Positions 20,706-30,930 of a stretch of 64,000 nt of DNA are shown here, piece after piece; position 1 is the stretch's first letter, and each line of letters opens with the position of its first letter. Under the pieces are notes generated by a model. That model had not been told where the DNA came from and ran no database searches. It saw nothing but the letters and a program-made list of their open reading frames with translations. The translations under genes were made by a program, and so were the position numbers. The stretch is taken from positions 1 to 64,000 of the forward strand of contig JASWJB010000141.1 in NCBI GenBank assembly GCA_032433595.1. The letters run 5' to 3'. The DNA is from Conoideocrella luteorostrata (Eukaryota > Ascomycota > Sordariomycetes > Hypocreales > Clavicipitaceae).

Positions 20706-23093
20706 TCACGCCTCGTCGGGACAGTTGATAACCCAATCGTTCTCACGGATGAAGTTTGACCACCCCTCTAACAGACTTCCCCAGGGGTTGATGTTGTCCC
20801 GAACATAATTCTTCTCTTCGACATATTTCGCCCCCTCAGCTCCATTCTCCGGGTCCAAGCTTCCCACAGCGTATTCTCTTCCTGGCGGCGGAGGGCCTTT
20901 CAAGGTCTCATCGTCTCCGATGATGACTAGCCCCAGCTTCGCGCGTGTGAGCGCTACATTCACTCGACGGTTGTCTAGGAACCCGATTTTACCATGCTTG
21001 TTGGATCGAACGCACGAAAGAACGATTACATCCTTCTCCTGGCCCTGGAATGCATCGACAGTGTTCGCTTGGGGTTTGAGTCTTGCCTCCTCCATCAATT
21101 TGTTGATCTCTCTCCGCTGGGCGTCGTAGAAAGTAATGATGCCAATACGCGAGCTCTCAACCCCATTTTTAGTCAGACAATGGACGGCCTCTACCACTCT
21201 CCTGGCCTCTTCTTTGTTTATTAGCGACCCGTTCCGGAGCTCTTCTCCTGTTTCACTCCGGCAGGACCAGAACATAATCGGATGCTCTCTCTCCCGCCAG
21301 GGAAACTCGATGGCGTTATTGGTTGCCGCACAACTCGTGTTGGCCTCGAAGACCTCGTTATGATAGAAGACTTTCGATGTCGAATTCCAAATAGAAGGGT
21401 GCATACGGTATTGCGTGTTCAGGATTGTCTTGGGCGCGTTCAGGCGGAGCAGGCGATCGAACAGAGCGTTTGCCAGGTCGTGCTTCCGAGCCTGTTCATT
21501 CACCACCGTCGGTCCCAGCTGCTTCTCATCCCCGACCAGGACCACCTTTTTACATCCCCTCATTATAGGGATCAGGCACTCCGGCTCGCTGGCTTGCGCG
21601 GCCTCGTCCACAATCACCGTTCCAAACTCTTTATCGGTGAATTTCCATACAGGCCCAGCGGCACAAACGCAAGTGCAGCAGGCGACAGACCAGTCACCAC
21701 TCAAGGCTGTCGCCGAGTCCGATGGTAGCCGCTTAACGTGTATGAGTTTATGTTGAGGGACGTAAGCCCTAATTTTGTCGCAAAGATGCTTGACTGCGGT
21801 GTTGGACGGGGCGCAGACTAGCACCCGTTCGCCGCGTTGAATCAAGTTATGGACAAGCAGGACCAATGTCAGCGTCTTCCCTGTACCGGGTGGACCTTGT
21901 ATCAGAGATATCACCTCACCCATGGCTTGTTTGATGGCAAGTTTCTGACTGTCGTTAGGCGCTTCAAATTTTTCCGGAACATCAATTATGATATCGTTAA
22001 GCCTCAGTGATTCATTATGTGGAAGAGCCCCAGGAGGTTCGGCCTGGCCAAGAATCCACCTTCTTATTCTCTCATCCACAAATGCGGCATGAGAAGCGAA
22101 TTGATACAGAGCCTTATACTTGCGGGCGTGAGACACTGGGTTCCATTCGAAGCGGACATTGTAAATCCTCTGGCTGCTCAGTTGCTCTTTAGAGACAGAG
22201 CGTTTGGCCAAGATGACCATGGTGTAGTCTGTCTCTTCCTCTATTTTATGTATGTAATCTCGAATAATTTTCTTCCCAGCTGTAGGTTCCAAGATCACCG
22301 AGTCCCCAACGCCGATCTTGTGGCGCTGAGGATGTCTTAATTGAAACTTCAGACGATTGTTTTTGCCATGGCACAGATCCACCTTCTGTGTGATGTTTTG
22401 CTTCATATTGGAGCTACTTTTCGCCTCCATGATGAGCAACCGTGCGAAGATCTTGCAATAATCAAAAGCGTCAACAAAATGGAGAAGGACACCTTCGCCA
22501 TCGCCACTCCAGTAAGCCGGGGGCGTGCGCTTCTCGATAGTAAAGTCCGTCATTTGGACCCGGAGGTTGGATGGGGGATCGGGCAAAAGGCATTTCGCCA
22601 GCCCGTGGTTTCGAACCACTGGAAGCCAGTCGCCTGGAGGCCAGTCACCCACCCTGGTATTGAAGCAATTTTTGCACAAAATTCGTTGGATTGTGGTATC
22701 GCCAGTCCGCCAACTCCGATATCCTAACTTGAGGACATCGTTTTCTCCAGAGCCAGAGGGCCCACAATGTACACATTCCAGATTCCTGATGTTTCCCTCG
22801 TCGCGGAAGAGGCCTCGAATTCGCTTATGCTTGGAGTGGTAGATGTGATCAATAAGATGCGATGCTCCAGTAGATTCGCGACGATGGCAGTAACAGAATA
22901 TGGCTGGATTCGGTGTATCACGGCCCATGCCGCAGTCCAAGCATTCCATGACATAATCTCTATCATCAATGTGGCAATAACTGTACACGTACGGGATTAC
23001 TTGATTGCTTGTGCAAATATCAATGATCGAGTAACATATTTGAGGATAGACCTACCGGCATCCGTAGGACCCGTCTAGCTGGGGATTCGTCAT
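20706..23093 (-). CDS. UPF1-like SF1 RNA helicase paralogue with CH zinc domain
   Basis: Model: exon 23056-23093, 75-bp intron, exon 20706-22980; 770 aa. The tiny first exon supplies the first cysteine: joining gives GCRYCHIDD, matching the first Cys-x2-Cys pair of the UPF1 CH domain. The rest of that domain follows: ECLDC, a SGASH-like TGASHLIDHIYHSKHK segment, LECVHCG and LCKNCF. Then come the 1B-like region and all helicase motifs: GPPGTGKT (about 374-381), VDEAAQASEPE, VGDEKQLGP, NTQYRMHPS, VDAFQGQEKDVIVLSC and VNVALTRAK. UPF1 itself is the nonsense-mediated decay ATPase and is about 1,000-1,100 residues. This protein lacks the N-terminal extension and the SQ-rich C-terminal tail, so it is a shortened paralogue rather than the housekeeping gene. 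No stops or frameshifts are visible. Its role is unknown; an RNA-directed function in this repeat-rich setting would be speculation. Confidence 0.87.
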
Positions 23094-24478
23094 GGTCACA
23101 CGTGTATCGAAGACCCAGTTGGAATAAAGCACACGACCATACTGCGCAGCTTAACAAGCTACTACTGACCTACGTATATATGTAGGTGTAGATATAGATG
23201 TAGATATGTACGTCGTGCTACTAAGCCTCAGCTCGTTGAGGCTGTGAGTATATAGAAATAACTTTTGCAGGCAAAGAAGTTACAGGGTGGCGGAGGCAAT
23301 TCATTCCACGAACTAGTCTAGTCTTAAGTCCCCCCTAAAAATACGCGTTGTATTGTTTCGCAGCCCGCCCTACCAGGCGTGTCAGCCAATAAGGCGGTGC
23401 AAGTTGTTACGTTATGAGTAGGAATTTATTACAGTGGAAATTGGTAGGAATAAATGAGTTCCGACGATGCTCATTCATGCCGATGCTTTCTAAATCCACG
23501 GAAAATATCCTCATTTTATGCCTAGAACTCCGACCCGTCTGAGCTGCTGATTTCCTTCAAATTCCTCTGTTATGCGGCTGGTCCCCACACAGCCAGCTGA
23601 AAAACCTCCTGCAGTCATTAAATAGCTCCTGCAACTGCATCACTAATCTAACTAATTACGGCAACGATCTTCCTGACAGAAGTGATTCTCACTGGCACAC
23701 AAGTTCAGGCTGGGTGGCGAGAGCTGGAGGCTTCGAGCCCAAGGCATAAGCCACTAGGGTTGGCGCCCAAGGCATAATTACTCAAGGTTTTATGCTAAAA
23801 TAGGTTATATAACTTTAAGGATTTAAGTATAACCTTAAAGAATTATTAATTAGACCCTAAGGGTATACCTATACGACCCTAGTAAATTACTAGCTAAATC
23901 CTACATACGCAGCACATCAGATTCTAAGAGAGATAAGTTTAAGCGTAATACGGAGAGTTCCTATACATTCTTGCCTAACTATCTTAAATAACCTAACACT
24001 GTGCTAGCATCGCGCTAGTATCGCACTACGCCTGTTGAACTACGTGGCTTTGGGGGTTGAGCCAAGGGAAGGCGGACACGGTTGTCACAGGTCACAGAGC
24101 TAGTGCTGGTGCTGCCTTGCGTCTACCTAACAAAACCTCGGGTGCGGCGGCATATGAATTCCAAATTAAGGGTGATAATAAGTATTAGTATTATGAGACA
24201 GCCTTGAGTATGGTGTCCATCCGTGCGTGAACTCCAATGAGTAATCCCCTAAGCCCTCCAGATTTCACACTCATGGCACGTGTAACAATATAATCATACT
24301 CTTATGCAAGCATCTACCGGACCACAATTGTCGCAGAAATTGTTGATGACGACGCTGGCGAAGAAGCTGACAGACTCCCCAGCCCGAAGTTGTCCATCAG
24401 AAGAGATCTGATTCCTCGTCAAATTAGCTAGAATACAAGGACAATCCCGCTGAGTGAGAGGACCATAGTTGATCACCT
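23094..24478. other. Intergenic, partly AT-rich
   Basis: No gene seen. Positions 23160-23240 contain TATATGTAGGTG-like short direct repeats, and 23780-24000 is strongly AT-rich with many TAA and TTA words, as in old repeat DNA changed by repeat-induced point mutation. The last 200 bases hold the promoter of the HET gene. Confidence 0.5.
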
Positions 24479-26782
24479 ATGACATCAACCATGGCGCATC
24501 AATCTACGAATGTTCATCAACATATTAGAGAACATATAGATACACTAAATCGCACCAAAGGCGACCCTAGCCACCACATCGAATCGTCTCTCGAGGGTCT
24601 GGAATTGGAAGACAAATTACAATTTCTCAAAGAGATGGTGTCAATGGAAAGCGGCTTTTGGAAGGATCTGTCCATCAACACGCGCCACTTACTGCAACCC
24701 CGAGACCAACCTAGAAAGCGACCTGGGGCAGAGAAACATTCCGAGATCAAAAGAGCTGCACTACTGCGCGACTCACTTCAAAACAGAGGGTGGTGTCCAA
24801 GCACAATCGATGTGCTTCTTAAGGCTGCACACATACCTGGCTTGCTTCTAGCCTCACTTGCCATCCAAAACGATCCTAGTGGCAGTTGCAGACGAGTACA
24901 GGAAGCATCAAGTGCTATCGATAACGGGACGACTTCGCACCGGGATTGCAGTTCAACAGAGTGCTTCATGATGCGATTTGACGGAAACATCATGCCCCCT
25001 CGCCATACAGACAATCACGGATCTTCTCATTGTCCGGTCCTCACTGTAGATGAGGTCAAACTTGATGAGATGATACGTGGTGGTGAGTCGCCTGCAGTCA
25101 GACTCTCTTACGATTATTCCGGTGCTCTGAAAACCGAGTTTGTGAAGCGTTCTCCGGAAACCCCATACATTGCCTTGTCTTATGTCTGGTCGCAATTCCA
25201 TCCTTTAACTTACTGTTGGCTGCAGAAGCTCCTACAACCCGTGTTACCCCCGGCAAAGTCGGAACAGTTGATCTGGCTGGACATTCTCTGCGTTCCGCAA
25301 AAGGAGGAATACAAAGAATCCAAGAGAATCGCCATCAACAGTATACCTGATGTGTACTGGAAGGCACAGTGCGTCCTGGTCGTCGACGATTTACTTATCC
25401 AAACGAAGCCAAACGACTCCTCAACAATCCTTGGCATCAAGCTGCTCGCGAGTGAATGGACGCGCCGCGTGTGGACGTTGCAGGAAGCAGCCAGGGCCAC
25501 TTTAAAAACTGACCGGCTGCAATTCTATTTAGGGGCCAACCGCCCAACCAAGACATTTGGCAGCTTGATCAGCGACCTCCTCCACAAGGAGAATTGGCAA
25601 TTGTCTAGATTTGTTCGCAATGCGCTGCAACGCAGGTTGACCTTCCGTGAGAAGATAGGATCGAATGGCGAGGTCTCATCAGTCTTTGCGAACTTACTCA
25701 CCGCTCTAGAGTATCGCGGGTGCTCTCTTGCCGAGGATGAAGCACCTTGTATGGCAAGTATCTTGAGCCCCTTTCTACCTCCAGAGCGGGCGGAATCGGT
25801 CCGGCAAATTAAATGGCATTTGAGAGCCAACAAAGAAACCTGGACCCTAAAGGATGACCAGATTAATGCTGGAGAGCGAATGCGTCAGCTGTTTCTTAGT
25901 ATCGGTGAATTTCCCCGTTCTATCATGTTTTGCGAGGGCATCAGGGTTTGTACGCCAGAATTTAGATGGCTTCCTTACTCCTTTATTTCCCGATCAACTC
26001 AACACCAAAGCAGAATCATGATTGACAAACATAAGCGCAATGTCCTGGCCCTGTGCGATGAAGGCGGTGTTAGTTTCAGAGGTGGTGCGGACATCTTTAA
26101 TGTGGATTTCACAGATACCCCAACCATCTCCAAAATTCATTTGTACGTGTCCCTAGGCGCCTCGTGGGGAGATAACGAGCGAAGAAGTGTGCAGAGACGT
26201 ATCGAGCAGACCATGTGGGAGAAATACCTTCTTACAACGCCCCAAGGGTCTCTGCTGGAGGGACAAGGATGGAGCCGGCTTGAGAAAATGAAGAAGACAG
26301 ATCTATTGGCGCTTATCACTAACGACACCTCGGATTATGACGGAATTGTGCTGCGAATCAAGGATCCGTCCGATCTTGATGGCGACCGGGTTGAAACCGA
26401 GTTTCTGTGTCGTGTTCACATTGTGGGGGACCTCAAATCGAAGATTATGGAGGACATTGACTACACAACTTCTTTACCTATCCAGGCTCAGGATAATACT
26501 CGCCTCGCTACTACGCCACAACAGGACAATACACGCCTCGCTACTACGCCACAACAGGACAATACATCACGACTCGAACTGCCGAGCCAGTCCAAGGGTA
26601 AGGAAGGATTGGTAGACTCGTATAATAAGAAAACTAACGAATCAGGCTGCAAAAGGGTGGAAAAAGAAATAAAACACATGGAAAATGATTTAAAAAAGGC
26701 AGAGAAGAAAGCTTACGAGTACGAAATAGTTGCGACAAGTGCATATCGAATGGACATATATGAATGGAGAATTAGTAGTTAA
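24479..26782 (+). CDS. HET-domain (heterokaryon incompatibility) protein
   Basis: Intronless, 767 aa. The HET core spans about residues 225-360: YIALSYVWS, LIWLDILCVPQ, VLVVDD and SEWTRRVWTLQEAA, all landmark segments of the family. The N-terminal ~185 residues and the middle region have no domain I recognise. Near the C-terminus two copies of an 11-residue unit (QDNTRLATTPQ) lie in tandem, followed by a partial third. The tail is charged and probably coiled coil (about 715-750). HET proteins trigger cell death when unlike fungal individuals fuse. The gene lies between the UPF1 paralogue and the second NLR, within the same accessory region. An upstream ATG at 24479 and an in-frame ATG at 24491 (ACCATGG) are both plausible starts. 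Confidence 0.88.
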   Translation: MTSTMAHQSTNVHQHIREHIDTLNRTKGDPSHHIESSLEGLELEDKLQFLKEMVSMESGFWKDLSINTRHLLQPRDQPRKRPGAEKHSEIKRAALLRDSLQNRGWCPSTIDVLLKAAHIPGLLLASLAIQNDPSGSCRRVQEASSAIDNGTTSHRDCSSTECFMMRFDGNIMPPRHTDNHGSSHCPVLTVDEVKLDEMIRGGESPAVRLSYDYSGALKTEFVKRSPETPYIALSYVWSQFHPLTYCWLQKLLQPVLPPAKSEQLIWLDILCVPQKEEYKESKRIAINSIPDVYWKAQCVLVVDDLLIQTKPNDSSTILGIKLLASEWTRRVWTLQEAARATLKTDRLQFYLGANRPTKTFGSLISDLLHKENWQLSRFVRNALQRRLTFREKIGSNGEVSSVFANLLTALEYRGCSLAEDEAPCMASILSPFLPPERAESVRQIKWHLRANKETWTLKDDQINAGERMRQLFLSIGEFPRSIMFCEGIRVCTPEFRWLPYSFISRSTQHQSRIMIDKHKRNVLALCDEGGVSFRGGADIFNVDFTDTPTISKIHLYVSLGASWGDNERRSVQRRIEQTMWEKYLLTTPQGSLLEGQGWSRLEKMKKTDLLALITNDTSDYDGIVLRIKDPSDLDGDRVETEFLCRVHIVGDLKSKIMEDIDYTTSLPIQAQDNTRLATTPQQDNTRLATTPQQDNTSRLELPSQSKGKEGLVDSYNKKTNESGCKRVEKEIKHMENDLKKAEKKAYEYEIVATSAYRMDIYEWRISS
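26489..26569 (+). repeat. 33-bp in-frame tandem repeat in the HET gene
   Basis: Two 33-bp units (26489-26521 and 26522-26554) differ at two bases, followed by about 15 bp of a third. Each encodes QDNTRLATTPQ. The length keeps the frame, so copy number could vary between strains without breaking the protein. Confidence 0.9.
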
Positions 26783-27599
26783 GATTGTTATTACGTTACA
26801 AGTAGCAATTTCTTACAGCCGAAATTCTCGCATGGCGAAATAGGTGATCACGTTCATTCAGTGATGGCTGGCAGACCTAGTTGCTAACAGCTTCAATCAA
26901 AGCCTCGGTACCTGGAAGCTCAGTCCAACACGCTCAGCATCAGTGGCGTTCACATTTTTGAGCCGGTTATGATCAATGCAAACCCAGGACTCACTGGGTC
27001 TTCTTGGATTAATCGACTTTCCATTCGTCCAACTTGTGTAGCTTGACAAGGGTGACCCACGACCACTCACAATAATGAACCAAATATGTCACGTGCCTGA
27101 CCAGTCAAGAGGGTTCTTTTAACCGTGGTATGTGCCGTGGCCAATAATGCAGCAGCGGTTAAGCAAACAACTAGTATCCAACCACCGTCAATACACGCCA
27201 TCCCGTCAGGTTCATTCCCAAATATGAATCTTCTCGTCCCCTTTCTTTACTCTCATAATTATTAACCGGTTTCCCAAACCCCTTTCCCCCTGCCCCGTCT
27301 TGATGCACTATATTTCCGCCAACTCCTATCTTGACTGGTGCCATTCTTCTGGCGAAGCTCTCGGACATTCCTCGCATTGGAGTTGCTGCAGCTGCTGCGT
27401 TCTATCACTCGCCCATGTTCGGTTAAGAGAGGCCATACCATGACAAGTTTCCCTTGGATACTCTCTCGAGCTACCGAGGTGATGTTGTCAGGAACAGAGG
27501 GATAATTGAAGGGGTTAAATTCATGTAAATTGATGATAGATGTGGTGATGGATGTTCTGTGTTCTGAGTTAGAAGCAGTATGTCGGGATGCAATCACAC

Positions 27600-28260
27600 A
27601 GAGCGGTTAATGTGGATTACAAATTGTACAGCCTTTTGATATCATCTATTCATGCTTTTGCACAACTACAGAATCTATCCGACGACTCAGACAACGTTAA
27701 TCTTACGTTTCTCTTCAGAGCCCTTAGCAGTTTGTTTAAATATATAGATTATAGAATTATCTTAGATTATGCGTTGCAAAGTTATCTAAATTTATGGCTA
27801 CATGGTCTATAATCTCAACTTGACCTTTTCTTTTTTTAGTTAACTTAACTAGTATAATTATTTAATTTATTAATCTCTTTAATCTATAAATCTACATAGG
27901 CTCTACGTACTATTACTCGCAGAAGCAGTGGCTACCTTACTATAAGATAAGATTTATTAAATTAATAAATTTATTTAGGCTTAAATAACTATAATGCTGT
28001 ATTTTTTATAGTATTAATATATTGTCTAGTTTTATTATATTGCGTAAAAATAGCTTCTTTTTCATATATACTTTGTTAACTTAGTAGTATAGCTATTTAA
28101 CATGCACGCAACTAGAAAATATTTCTAATTCATTAAATATTAACTTAAATTCTTATTTAATAAAATAACAAAGCTTTTTCTCGTCTTATATGTCTCTTCC
28201 TAGTCTAAACGCTGATTTTAGCGCTAGTAAAAGTTAATTGCACAGTGTTTGTAGCGGAAG
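27600..28260. other. AT-rich block
   Basis: Dense in TTAA, TATA and ATTTA words with few CpA or TpG-rich stretches visible. It contrasts sharply with the GC-richer genes on either side. This fits an old transposon remnant eroded by repeat-induced point mutation, but no parent element can be recognised by eye. Confidence 0.55.
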
Positions 28261-28286
28261 CTAAATATTTTTGCGCAATACAATTG

Positions 28287-28490
28287 TGGGTTGCACAGGA
28301 TCTTGTGCAAATGATCTAGATCAAATGTTTCAAAATACAATATATTCAATAAGTCTGTAATGTCTGTCTAAGAAGAGGAAAATAAGTCAAGGTGGAAGAC
28401 TCGATATCGCCGTATAAATATCGTGGCCGAAAGGTGACCACGTGACCCGCTCCGTGCTTCCTATTGTGCTTGATGAGGGATTCCAATACT
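28287..28490 (+). repeat. Dispersed repeat family, copy D
   Basis: Starts GTGGGTTGCACAGGATCTTG, continues GATGATCTAGATC-like sequence, CAATATATTCAATAAGTC, and the proximal block with CGCCGTATAAATATCGTGG, GGTGACCACGTGACCCGCTC and GTGCTTCCTATTGTGCTTG. It is collinear with 15112-15315. Confidence 0.8.
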
Positions 28491-29569
28491 GGGAATTCTT
28501 CTCTTTTTGAGAGTCTTCGTCAAACAGGGACTATCGTACATATCTAAGCAGATTGAACACATTCCTTCCTTTCTTCCTAGGTCCGTGTGACCCCAAGGGT
28601 TACTTCCCCACCAAGAGACCAAAAGCTCCCAACTACAAATTCCCAGCAGCAATACGTACAGCCACCTAGCTTAAAATAGACCAAGCACCGTGCTGATCGA
28701 TCCCCAGTGCCTGAGTGTGGGTGGGCGAGGTCCACCGGCGGTTAGCGCTCTGAAAATTGTCTTCCAAAAGCGTGTCAAGTCCTCCAAAAATGGATGTACA
28801 TTTGCTGTGAACCTGCACTTTAGTGGTAATAAATGTCACATAGTGTACGCGTATAATTTTTTTGGCCTAAGCAATATGCATTTGAGAGTGTTGCTGATTA
28901 TTATTATTATCGGCTTCTTTTTCATGATATTCCGCAAGATTTAAAGAGTTTTTTGTAAATTTTAAGCGTACTTTAGTGGTTGGAGGGCTCAGGAAAGTTG
29001 GCGAAGACGGAAATCATTCTTGCTCGTATTTGTCGATGCCGCTATCTCTGCTGCTATTAATGGTGAACTCGGTGGCAATCTCGGCGTTGCTCTTGCCCCA
29101 ACCACATATTATTTTATCTGAGATAGTTTTGGCAGATTTTGCATTCTGTTGACCGGTTTCTGCGTTCTTTCTCCTCTTTGCGAGGTCTTTCTCCTCCTTT
29201 GCCAGGGAAGCGGGTAAATGAACATGTTGGATAGAACGCTAGGAGACGCCGAAGACTAGGGAATGCTGATAGGCTAAGGACGGCCGTAGCCTCGGTGAGG
29301 CTGACGATAAGAGGAATAGGTGCCAGAGGCAGGAAGGAGAGCAAGCACGAAAGGAAGCTTATGGACAGGAATTAGAAGAAGGAATCAGATCATCAGTCAA
29401 TAATTGTCAATATCATCAATTTACATGCCTCGTTATTTCCCCTTCCAATTCACTTCCATACTGTCGCTTCCGAAAATTCTATGTTCCTCCATGCCTTTAT
29501 GACCCTTTGTTTCGTATGCTAATTCGACAGCACACGTGCAGAATCTAGCATCCCACTAGACAAACCCAG

Positions 29570-30930
29570 CACGTAACATCACCCTTCCAACGGTCTAGAA
29601 GCAGTGCCATCACTTGCTTGCAATTTTCTGCCGCCTTGACCACCTCTCTCGTGATCGTGATCTTATCTCATCAGTGGCCCAGAAGCAGTGCCATAATTTC
29701 CTCGCCACTACATTTGTTTCCCGCCGCCGCCTTTACCACCTCCTCTGTGATCGTGATCTCGTATCCTTGGCGGTCCAGAAGCAGCTCCATCACTCTCTTG
29801 CCATTTGTATTTCCCGCCGCCGCCTTGATCACCTCTTCTGTGATCGTGATCTCGTATCCTCGGCGGTCCAGAAGCAGTGCCATAAGTTTCTCGCCACTAC
29901 ATTTATTTCCCGCCGCCGCCTTTACCACCTCCTCTGTGATCGTGATCTCGTATCCTTGGCGGTCCAGAAGCAGCTCCATCACTCTCTTGCCATTTGTATT
30001 TCCCGCCGCCGCCTTGATCACCTCCTCTGTGATCGTGATCTCATCTCCGCGGCAGTCCAGAAGCAGCTCTATCACTCTCTCGCCATTTGTATTTCCCGCC
30101 GCCGCCTTGATCACCTCCTCTGTGATCGTGATCTCATCTCCGCGGCAGTCCAGAAGCAGCTCTATCACTCTCCTGCCCTTTCTATTTCCCGCCGCCGCCT
30201 TGATCACCTCCTCTGTGATCGTGATCTCATCTCCGCGGCAGTCCAGAAGCAGCTCCATCACTCTGTTGCTATATATATTTCCTGCCGCCAGCTTCACCAC
30301 CTCCTCTGTGATCGTGATCTCGTATCCTCGGCGGTCTAGAAGCAGTGCCATCACTTCCCCGCTATTATCTTCATTTCCCGCCGCTGCCTTAACTACCTCC
30401 TCTGTGATCGTGATCTCATCTCCGCGGCAGTCTAGAAGCAGCTCCATCACTCTCTTGCCATTTGTATTTCCTGCCGCCGCCTTAATCACCTCCTCTGTGA
30501 TCGTGATCTCGTATCCTCGGCGGTCTAGAAGCAGTGCCATCACTTCCCCGCTATTATCTTCATTTCCCGCCGCTGCCTTAACTACCTCCTCTGTGATCGT
30601 GATCTCATCTCCGCGGCAGTCTAGAAGCAGCTCTATCACTCTCTTACTATATACATTTCCTGCCGCCAGCTTCACCACCTCCTCTGTGATCGTGATCTCA
30701 TCTCCTTGGCGGTCTAGCAACAGTACTATCACTTCCTTGCCTGTATATGTATTTCCCGCCGCCGTCTCGGCCACCTTTTCTGTGACTATAATCTTATCTC
30801 CCCAACTGTCTAGAAGCAGTGCCATCACTTCCTTGCTATTGTGATAGTTTCCCGCCGCCCCCTTCACCATCATTTTCGTCATAGTAATATCGTCTTCTCG
30901 CCGGTCGAGAAGCAACGCCGTTAATTCCTT
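29570..30930 (-). repeat. Tandem short-repeat array (about 84-96 bp units)
   Basis: There are thirteen full units and one partial inside the NLR gene, continuing in frame past its stop to about 29570. Units alternate between an MELLLDCRGDEI type and an MALLLDRRGYEI type, giving a 189-bp higher-order period: about 105 bp at 30331 recur unchanged at 30520, and 29681 and 29870 begin the same pattern. This implies recent duplication or conversion in two-unit steps. Confidence 0.9.

Larger units (their letters stand above)
26783..29670. other. Intergenic with AT-rich block and repeat copy D
   Basis: No intact gene. A 111-codon minus-strand frame (27262-27597) contains LHEFNPFNYPSVPDNITSVA, which looks protein-like but is not a family I can name. 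From 27600 to 28260 the sequence is very AT-rich. Repeat copy D follows (28287-28490). At about 29570-29670 the DNA still matches the short-repeat array of the neighbouring NLR gene beyond its stop codon. Confidence 0.5.

Noticed and set aside
27262..27597. 111-codon minus-strand frame with protein-like sequence
   Set aside because: It may be a gene scrap, but I found no family, no start context and no splice partner; listed only inside the intergenic note.
28690..28944. 84-codon plus-strand frame with a hydrophobic tail
   Set aside because: Composition suggests non-coding or old transposon-end sequence; no transposase or inverted ends were found.
29614..30844. Plus-strand frames of 241 and 408 codons
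   Set aside because: They are antisense shadows of the short-repeat array of the hydrolase-NACHT gene; the minus-strand frame is continuous with NACHT and ankyrin domains.
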